From Ceriagrion tenellum (taxonomy: Eukaryota; Arthropoda; Insecta; Odonata; Coenagrionidae), in contig OY720633.1 in the NCBI GenBank assembly GCA_963169105.1, positions 35,728,795 to 35,792,794 of the forward strand: a stretch of 64,000 bases of DNA. Reading direction: 5' to 3'. Position 1 is the first letter of the stretch. Each line of letters opens with the position of its first letter. A program made the translations under genes and the position numbers. The notes under the pieces are model-generated. The model searched no databases and was not told the origin of the DNA. It saw nothing but the letters and a program-made list of their open reading frames with translations. Shown here piece after piece: positions 54,653-64,000 of the stretch.

Positions 54653-57600
54653 CTGGGGGTGAAGAAAAACAGCAATTAAACCAGGGACGACCTTGAGCGA
54701 ACAGCAACCAAACACAGTAGCAATATTGGTACAAAAATCTTTTTCTGCAATATTTGACAAAAAATACGCATATTGAACTAAAAATTAGAAGTTTGAATAA
54801 ATGAACAGTAACCCTATCTTTGTCCAGGTTGTTCATTTGATTGAGGAATTCAGAGCTCACCTAGCATTTGGATCATTTGTAAGAGATGTGCTTTCATCAG
54901 GGTTAGGGTAAAGAGGACTTTCCCCATGCCACATGACTTTCCAAGGGATTACCAAACGATCAGGAAAGCATTGGTTAAGCTGCTCGCATTCTAAAATGTT
55001 TCACAAGGATTTGAACCCAACCTTTAATCCTTCCCTTGACAACCCCTTATCCTGTACACTACCAATACCTTAACTAGCAAGATTTAATAAATTACCTTTT
55101 TCATTTTTGAGGACAGTTGTTCAAACTTATACAAGAGTTCATATTAACAGGGTTTGAGATAAATTAAAAACAACTAAGTATGTGCCATATATATTCTCTT
55201 GCTTAAATTTTAATAATTGAAAAACTACTCAAAAACTGGAAAAAAATCTTAGGGTTATATTACCCTTAATTAATTGGAAGAATTATTAGTGAAAAGAACT
55301 TGTCACAAATTAAAATATTTATATTACTTCTCCGCTGAGTTTCGGGACTTAATTGCTGAATATGGGAGTATTTCACTCCAAAAAAATATATGCATTACAA
55401 TTGAGTCGCTTCACTGCACTGACAGAAAATATTGAAATCAACACTAGCTTCTGTCGTAATACAAGCTGGATAACAGATATAACATCAACCAAAAGACTTC
55501 ACCATTCCATTCAAATTCTCTTGCAGTTCTAGTAGTAATGGCCATTCAATAACCAGCTGATTGAAAGTTGCCAGTTAGAGAGACTAATTAGAGGTTATCG
55601 AGAAGTATTTGGATGATTGCCTCTCGAGAGTCGTGGTCAAACTCAGCCCGCAGAGGATAGGTTAATGTAATCATCACGATTCAAAGGGGTAGATATTGTA
55701 TGCACCCTTGAGGGTACCGCATGTGTGTGATTCAAGTTCAAGAACTATACACAAGTCTTTAATTCGGTAACGTCATTAGGGAGCCAGACGGTCAAATGCG
55801 AATCGATCGTGACAGCTACAGGGCAAACGGGGGCGGGGGAAGGGACCGTGTGAAAGGTTTCCTTCCCCTGCAGACGAAAATAACTTGGAAATAGAAGGGC
55901 AATGGCACATCTTTCGAACGTCAACTTGAACACCCGCCAAAACATACCCTGTCCTAATTCGGCGTTCAAAATTGAAATTATGAAATAAATGGCACTCCAA
56001 GGCGTCTTTAAAGACGAAATTTTACGACCCAGCCTCGATTAGCCCTGGAAATATTAAAAAATGAATATTGATGCTAAAACATTGGTAATAACGAATCGTG
56101 CATTCCGAGTCATTACCAATAAGTAAGAATTTGTAATTATGCTAAAATGAACATATTTCATCTCCTTTCAAATGCCCTTCGAAAGATTCAAGGCCTTTCA
56201 CCAAGGTAAGCGCATCCTTATTCGCTTTATCATAAACCTCAGCACAAAACTAACCACCCTTCTCAATCAAAATAAATTAACGTGAGAAACATAAAACTGA
56301 ACACATTCTCACCCGTTTTATTTAAAAAAATAATTTAAAATATGTCATTCATCCGAATTTACGGGTAGAGACCGAGAGAGAAACGAAAACTTTCAAGTGA
56401 ACGCCAACATATTCACAAAATTTGCACGCCTTTCCATTTCACTAATGCGACTTCTTTCCTGGCATAAAAAAACTTGCGTTTCAGGATGTAGGTTTCAAGC
56501 GAACCGCTATGAATGAAGGTAACGTGATATCCGCGCGGCCCTCCCGCGGCAGGAAAAGGGAAACGCCAGACGCGGGAAAGCGCTTGTAAGGAGATCAACG
56601 GTGTAAGCAAGAGAGAAGACTACGAAAGACGACACCTAGACACCCGAGCAACCTCTACAGAGCCCTGAACCGGGAGACATCGAAGAAGGGAGCGAGTGCA
56701 TTCACACCTCTTGCACTCGATGCACCGACCCCATTCGCTCCTTTTACTCGTGCAATTGTACGCGCGAGCACTCGGGATGAAAAAAACCGGCTGAAACACA
56801 ATCCCGCGTCCATCACCCTCGGAAACCTCTATCGAAGGTAAGGGCGGCATACGTTGACACTTGCAAAGAGGGGGATGCTTGAAGGATCCATCGCAGGTTC
56901 ATGCCTAGACGTTTTCAAAGTTGACCGATACAATGCAGCAAGTAGGTTGTAAAAATCCACGACGAGAAGACGTTATTCTATGAATTTACCGCCAGTTTTC
57001 TTCGTTAATTTTTCTACAAAAGCATCCGTTAAGTTTCCAACCGTCGGTTAGCGCCATTAACTTATGAAATTATGAACATTAAAAAAAATGCTCAAATATA
57101 TTTTTACTAACTAAACAAGTATGAATTATTCAAGTTTAGGAGGTTAGGTCGTGGTAATGAAGGATGCATCTCAGCGTAGTTAACAAAGCCACATGGTATG
57201 CGATATCCGATAGAAGGGAAATATAAAGCGTAAATCTTTTACATAAGTTTGCGACAGAGTTTTTTTGCGATACGTTCAACATATTTCGCCAAAACCAAAC
57301 CATTACGGTAGAAAAGATCACAGGCATAAGCTTATGGAAATAGATTACAGAACCGATTGATTTGAAATGCCATTTTTGTCCACGAATAACAATGGTCCAT
57401 AATGGTTTTGATTGATCAGATATATGAAACCGACCTTAACGAGGTGGAGTAGACTTTGTATTGGTGCTTAAAACTTAACCTCATTACTAACAAATCACCC
57501 CGCATAAAATGTCCGTCAGGATTTAGCATTCTGCATGATTTCTCATCTCGCAGTACTAACTAGTAGTTGTATCTTAACGAGTGTACTCCATGTTGGCATA

Positions 57601-57715
57601 CTCGTCTGCGTAGAACTCCCCTAGTTTCAAGTTTGACCGCGCATTGTTCTCCTGACAATGATTTGATCTGCACTTAGCGGCCTCGGAACGTGCGAGGTTC
57701 TGATTTGGAGTGGGA

Positions 57716-57792
57716 CTAGTGCATGTCTGGTGTGGAATCACCCCGTGCCACACACCCTAGTAGTGGTTTGTTACGCTACGTCGTAGATGTAA
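57716..57792. repeat. Sequence related to the 75-bp insertion at 19933
   Basis: Shares TAGTGCATGT, then GTGCCACACACCCT and ACGTCGTAGATGTA-like blocks in the same order and spacing. The upstream stretch (57680-57715) may be part of the same longer repeat. No TSD found. Confidence 0.6.
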
Positions 57793-59599
57793 ACGATATG
57801 TAATACAGCAATATGAGCAAGAAGTGTACGTAAAGAAAGCGACATAGCTACGAATAAAAAGTTTTCAAATAACATCTAAGTAAAAAACGTTTATAGACAG
57901 AAAAATCATCTGCAAATTCATACACTTTCGTCTTACATTTGGAGGGCAAACTTTTAAGGAGGTAACTTAAATGGATATCCCATTCCTTAAAGTGCGTCGA
58001 GTTGTTATTTCCTAAGTATCCTCCGTAATAGTCATACTATTGAGAAAAGAATATCCATTTCGGTCATGCCCATTCCAAATTACTATTAAGATGATCCTTT
58101 GCTTTCATTAAAATAACGAAACAATAATTTAACGCCACGCGGTGAACTTAGCGTTTTTCTTCCTCGATGTCATGGGCCTGTGACGCTCACTGGTCGATTA
58201 ATGACTTCACCAGACGCCACATGTCACTACTGGCCCATCTCCTATGAATTAATGCTTTTTATATCAGTGCAGAGGTCGAGAATTTCTTTTCCCATCCGTT
58301 CTACGTCGCATTGATACAACTTCCTCGTCAAGAAAAGATTCGGCGCGCTACTGAAAGCACAACCAGCTTGTCATGGGGTAACAAAAAACATCCAGCTGAC
58401 ATGAGGCGTGAACGTCCTCTGAGGGAGGAGCAGCAATGATGGGAGACGACAGCAGGACTTTTAGGCATTACCAGCAGCGGACTACAGGCCGCAGCCCGCC
58501 CATCGAATTGTTCGATTGTTCCTGATGCCGACCTCACCCAAGCCCCGTTAAATCATCTCCCGCCGCTACAGATGAGCGAGACGAGGGATTCGATCGGCCG
58601 GAGACCATTCTTCGCATCTTATTCGTCTGGATGTCCCGGTAAACGACGATTTCCTCTCTCGATTGCCATTTTCCCCCATCGTCGCATGTAGAGAGAGATA
58701 GAGAGAGCCCGCCTCATGTTCTCCCATTGATCGTCGACCAATGCCGTTTGTCCACCTCCTCTCCCTCCCCACCACTGACCTCGCAATGGTCGCTCAATGA
58801 CGTTCGAAACGTTTGAGGGTCCCGATTAAGCCCGCACAAAATACACTTAATGGTGTATACCGGTCCAATACACTTAATGCTAGTTGGCGCATAATACCGA
58901 CGACGGGGACTACCGTGACGCAGCCGTCACCGGAGCATTCGTGTGTACTGGCATGTCCTGAAAATAACAACTGAAGTCGCTTGACGTCTATAAAAGAGAA
59001 CATGTTTGGCAAACAGCTCTTTGCTCCTGATAAGAAGAGGCATCAAACTAGACCCACACTAATTACAAGATCAAAGAAGTTAATCAAAGCCATTTTTGCG
59101 ATATTCTGCATTCTGGTCCAGTATGACTCAATTCGTTTGAGCTACCATGATCACTGATTCCCTTTAATTTGAAGAAGATGAAGTAATGAGTAAAACAACC
59201 TTCAGTACCAGTGGTAGAATGGGGTTCTCCGGTGCCCCAAATGCTGAGGTGTGTTACTCAAGTCCATAATCCTGACAATACCGCAACACCAATGCCCCAG
59301 ACTGACTGCGAACCCGCGAAGTTTTGGTAGCCAGGCCGGCGCGTAACTACACAGGTCTGAGTGGTCGGCTTCCGACGCGAATTCGAGGGATCTCGCACCG
59401 CAACCCTCCAAGTGGACCGTCAAGTGGGCGCCCGAAAAAAATTGTCTGGATTCCTCCGGGCCACCGCATTAAAGAACATAATAACCGCCCATCGTTAATA
59501 ACCGCGACAAAGAGATTTTAGGGAAGTAAAACAAGCCGACGTCGAAACGTTGAAGGTGAAAAAAAAGAAAAGAAAATAAACTCGCCTGAATCCTCCCTC

Positions 59600-60130
59600 C
59601 ACCGAAAAGGAGTACAAGTGCACCGGGGGTGGGGATTCGCTCGCCCCACACTGGGAGTACGCACGTGTACAAAAGGCTCTCGCGGAAAAGGATCGATCAG
59701 TTGGCGGGCACGGAGAGAGAGCGCGAGGAATCCTGGGACGAAGAAAGGGATACGAAGGGAAAGGAATGATGGGGGGAGGAGAGAAAGGCCGGTAGGGAAC
59801 GGAGGGCAGGCTGGATGCTGGGAAATGAGTCTGGATGCTATAGAGGGGGGGGGGGAGGCGGAGGGTGGGAGGGTCGGGGGATAGGGAGAGAAGGGGTAAA
59901 GCGTGCAGGAATGAGGGGAAGGCAGGGAGGGAGCTTTCTCTCACGACGGAGTGTGGGGTCGGGGTTCAGCGCCATGGGGGAGGGGGGGGCAAGGTGCGGG
60001 GGAAGCAGACCACGGCGGATGTGTCGGATCTCCTCCGTGGGGCTCAGGTGAGCTTTGTCGCTTGTAAAGAGGAAAAGTCTCGTCGGGAGGGATGGGGGAG
60101 AGGGTGGTGGGGATTGGGGCGCGGAGAATA
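59600..60130. other. GC- and purine-rich block upstream of arginine kinase
   Basis: Long G/A-rich runs on the plus strand (a 10-base G run near 59847, many GGGAGG units) with frequent CpG. Minus-strand frames here are low-complexity Pro/Ser and are not believable genes. Together with CpG-rich stretches at 56500-56860, 58480-58800 and 62920-63470 it may mark promoter DNA. Confidence 0.5.
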
Positions 60131-63100
60131 CAGCGAGTGAAGCACCGAATAAAACGCGGATTTAAAAATGAAAGAAATAAGAATCAAGTCCCAGAGGCGC
60201 ATGAGAAACGAATGCACGTCGCATGAATAGTTTGATAAAAAGGCATTGTATTGCGGAGGAGAGGGCCGGAAGTTGAATTCGACGGATTTCAGAGAGTTGC
60301 ACGTGTTTAAATCGACGGAGGCAAAGCGAGGCACACGCGGTAGGCGGAAATAGCTTTTCATTTATTTCTTCCCGAACTCATCTCGTTACGTTAGTTTTAA
60401 ATTTAATTAAATTGTAAATTAGGTCTTTCATCGCGTTTTAAAGGCAGCACAATAGCTGTCCAGTATATTTTAAAGGATGAATTTTAAGATGAATGAAATC
60501 TTTAATATTGTAGACATGAATTAGAAGCTGACTCAATTTAACGTAACCTTATCTATTAATTATGCATATTTTTACGTATAACGACATTCCAACTTCAATA
60601 TATACACCCCATAAATGAAATTTAAAACGTCTGAGTTAAAAGACCTTCGGGAAAAAGGATGGTTGGAAATAAGCAACGCTGTATTTGACGTGATCACTAA
60701 TGGAATTGAACACGTCCCGAATACAATCGGTTGGATGATACTATCCCCTTCAAACGCCTTGAACTCAAACCTTGAAAGTTTTCTGAAGATTGAGGTCCTG
60801 CGAATCTAAAGTAAAGGGCACTGGAACGCAAATGTAGCCCGTTAAATAGCAATTACGAGGGTGGCTGTATATAGGAATAATAAAACAGCACTAAGGAAAT
60901 AAAATATGCGTATCGTTTTCCATTACTTAGTCAAGCCTACAAAAAACAAATAGCACTTAACAAATCACTTCAAGAGTATTGAAAATGGTTGAAAGCTTAA
61001 CTAAATATATAACTCTGGTGAATATAAAGATGAATACCTCGCATCCAGGCCATGTGACTCAAAAAAAATAAATATTTTGTAAGCAAGTTACTCATTCGTT
61101 CTGAGTGAATGAATGTTTAGATGAGGCCTCAGCCATTGGATAGCCTTAAATTCAACCACTCAGAGGAGGTCACAAATACCGGAAAAAAGATCGTTGGATA
61201 CTGCCTATGTCAAATTATCGACTTTTGAGATACCCAAGTTAGTAGAGAATGGGGCCAGACAAGACGCGATTATTTTTCTCATATGAGAGCTCTTCTTCAA
61301 AGGTACGGTAATTTCATTCCAAGTTTCTCCATAATCTGAGAGTCAAATGCATGGAGATTTTACGTATTTATTCATCGATATTCCGTGTCCTTAGGTCATG
61401 GAGAAGTCGTTTCGTAAATCAATTAACGAGCTGATAATGAATTCATATCTGGAATGAGCGACTCAACAAGCGCATAGGCATGTTTTCTTAGATGAGCAGG
61501 TTTATTTCATCCACCACACTCCAGATGCGGTGAAATATAAGTGAAATTAATGAGAAAGACCTACTGAACTTTGAATTTTATATAGAGCCCATGTCAAGCT
61601 ATGGGGACAAAAAAAAGTAATTGCAAAAGAACTAACCAACAAAAAGGTATTCAGAAATGAAAAACAAGGACATGAATCGCGTGACGGGTCGCTAAAAAGG
61701 GCGAGATATGTATTCGTGTGCTAAGGCAAAGTCAGCATTGGAGGGAAGCGGGTGGAAAACGCAGTGGGTAGGAGTGACAGAAAGGGTGGGGAATAATGGT
61801 TCCGGCTGTGGCTTAGTGAATACGTCGAACCATTCAACCCTCATAATCAATACACGCCACTGGATCTCGCACCCTTCTTTTTCCCCCGTGAACCTTGTCG
61901 CCCACTGGTCTCCTCCTTCCTAAATATTCCACACCCGCGCTGCCGCCCGACCCACTTCCCATGTACTCGACGACCGCTCTTCGCGCCTCTGGAGTCCGCA
62001 TTCACCACTCAAGTTTGTCCCCTCGCATCGAGGACAGAGGTGAGAGAGGGGAGAGCTTACCGGATGATTATAAAAGGAAATGTGACACCTCGAAGGCTGG
62101 AAACCCACTGTTGGTTTTAACGAGTGTATCACTCTCAGATTATTTGGCTAGTGCGTCTGAGAACCGCAGTTTATTCACAGCGGTTACCTCAGTGAATTTA
62201 TATCATAAGTATCCGGGCAATAACGCCCTAGTACAAAAGTTAGCTGAAAAAAACACTTGATGTGACAGGGATCCTAACTCGGATCCAAACTGCCGGTCAA
62301 GTGTATCAGCCAGTCAGCAAGGCATCCGGACTGAATCCAAGGCGAATCAAGTGATCAGTTTCCCGACGAATGTCCGCACTTTTGTAATTTTAGATAAAAG
62401 AGTATCAAAAAACCATCCGCGTATTGAATTTGAAGGTTTAGAGGTTTCCCCTCAAGTATTTATGGAGTCCTTTAACACTCGCCAACATTTGCGGCCCATA
62501 TGCAATCTCCGCTGACAGCAAACGATTGAGGGATGTTGGTTAAATATTTACCCGACAAATCGACGAAATAACTTTTTCACGCCTATCATTCGAGAGAGCA
62601 GGTTTGACTGAGAGGTCCTCAAAGTCGAAAATAAAGTACAATATTGAAAACACAACCTGCATGTTAAAAAAGAAGAGCTTCCGTGGAATAAAACACTGTG
62701 CACTAAAAAACGTCAATTACACTAAAATCAACCTCTGCGTTAGTTTTTTATAAATTTGCTATACTTTCCTCAGAAAATAACAGACACTGATTCGATGACG
62801 ATTCATGAATGCTAATTATATGAACCATGAACTATTTCCCATGGGGTCTCTCAATTTCGAAGAAATGTGTGCTTGCAGAAATAATGGAAGCCTAGCACCA
62901 GAGCATGTACGGTGTCCATGGAAGCTTAGAGCTCAGGCACGAGTGTGAAAAAAATTCCGCACAGTTACGCGAGCCGCATGAGCGATGCGAGTTAGAGGAA
63001 AGGGGGCAATGAGAAAGGGGGGAATCGAACTGGCGGAGAATGGGGGAGAGAAAGGGAATGGAGGGAAGCACGGGACTCGAAAGCGTAGTCGCTCTAATTG

Positions 63101-64000
63101 AAGGGACTAATGACGCGGCCAAACGCGAGAATTAGAACTAACTGGCGAAATCCGCCGACCCGCGGCTCTCGTTCTTCCTTTTTTAAATCTATCTGTGGGG
63201 GGCGCATCACCGACCGCCAACGCGAACGAGAGCTCGGATTTCCAAGCGGGGAGCGGCGGCACCAACGACCACCATTCCGAGGACCGAGAGATGGCGAGCC
63301 AATGGCCACGTGTAAGCTTTAATGATGGGAAGCGCACCCTCATCCTTTGCATCCTCACTCGCTCACTGGCGCGAGAGTTTTTCCGTTTCGGAGGTTCGTT
63401 CCCGACTGAAAAGGGCAAGCACTCCGTCCCCACCCTGCACTCTCGTTAAAAGCTCCTTGGCCGCAATCCTGTACGCGAAAGGTATTTAAAAGAAATGGAT
63501 TTTTAGTGTTTTCACCCGTTTTCGACTTGGCTCGCGCTTCGCTTTTTCTTCATTCCCACTAAAATAATATTTCTTTTGCCAACAGTACAAACGTTCGTCG
63601 AGGCTGAATTCATTCAAGCGGGTCTAATATTCCCTGAGGTTCACTTGAGAGTTGAACATGGAAATTTAGTTTTTCAAGTTCACGTGGATGGAGCGAGAAA
63701 TAAGAAAGAATGGGACATGCGGATGTTTAGGACGGGAAATGGAGGGACAGAAAAGCGAGGGAGGGGCACTTGGAATGCAAATGATGAGAATTGATCGTGT
63801 GCGTTAGTAGTGATTCACAAGCAAGCGTAATAGGAGAAAGGCAATGATCCATAAACACCGACTCGACCAGTTTCGACCGAAGGACACCTTGTAAACTTCG
63901 GAAAAATCACTCTTATCAATTTCAAATGGGTAATTCTTCGCTTAGCGATGACAGTTTAATTTTTACTGAGATGAATTTGTGTCCTTTCCGTCATTATCCC

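Larger units (their letters stand above)
54928..64000. other. Region upstream of arginine kinase, probably first intron/promoter
   Basis: About 9 kb without a recognisable coding exon. The missing N-terminal exon (normally about 56 residues with a SLLKKYLTKE-like motif) was searched for by eye on the minus strand and not found. TATAAAAG at 58989-58996 on the plus strand is an isolated TATA-like match. Confidence 0.5.

Noticed and set aside
58989..58996. TATAAAAG as a promoter for a plus-strand gene
   Set aside because: No plausible coding exon follows downstream. An isolated TATA match is expected by chance in AT-rich DNA.
59495..59944. 149-residue minus-strand open frame rich in Pro and Ser
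   Set aside because: It mirrors a G/A-rich low-complexity tract. There is no domain, no splice context and no family resemblance.
63576..63794. 72-codon plus-strand open frame starting after AACAG
   Set aside because: The acceptor-like CCAACAG is suggestive, but the peptide matches nothing I recognise and there is no donor or neighbouring exon.
1..64000. CRISPR arrays, bacterial operons or prophage
   Set aside because: The only direct repeats are TE-related or short tandem repeats. Gene structure is eukaryotic throughout.

Overview
The window looks like a TE-rich arthropod nuclear genome, most likely an insect. Genes are split by long AT-rich introns with GT-AG junctions. A classical arginine kinase marks the organism as a protostome, and there are no bacterial-type operons or ribosome binding sites. 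I cannot name the species. Three host genes are supported: (1) an OSBPL1A/ORP1-type oxysterol-binding-protein-related gene on the minus strand (seven coding exons, 35362 down to 12793, 377 codons, continuing beyond the left edge); (2) CEP19 on the plus strand (two coding exons, 35949-36579), head-to-head with ORP1 across about 590 bp; (3) arginine kinase on the minus strand (four coding exons, 54652 down to 50894, first roughly 56 residues not located).

Most of the rest is transposable elements, many with boundaries fixed by terminal repeats and target-site duplications (TSDs). 1452-11975 is a pogo/Tigger-like element that holds an RTE-like LINE (3970-9903, 12-bp TSD). That LINE holds a CGGBP1-type hAT (4965-8525, 8-bp TSD), whose transposase is broken by a 166-bp segment that has an identical second copy in the same element. 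ORP1 intron 6 carries a mag-like Gypsy (13231-17646) and a piggyBac (18300-20927). Intron 5 carries an older piggyBac (about 22518-24792). Intron 2 has a small Gypsy deletion derivative (27385-28693). Intron 1 has a tRNA-type SINE (30825-31131), a piggyBac MITE that itself contains a SINE (32190-32658) and a hAT MITE (33553-33792).

Between CEP19 and arginine kinase lie a truncated Gypsy interrupted by a jockey/CR1-like LINE (37163 to about 40560) and a ZMYM-type hAT (41854-48941) interrupted by a near full-length copy of the same RTE-like LINE (44214-47613, 12-bp TSD).

The right end (about 55-64 kb) has CpG-rich and polypurine blocks upstream of arginine kinase. It probably holds promoter or first-intron sequence, but I find no coding exon there. 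Every transposon protein seen carries stops, frameshifts, truncations or insertions, so none looks autonomous now. No CRISPR array, rRNA or functional tRNA was seen.
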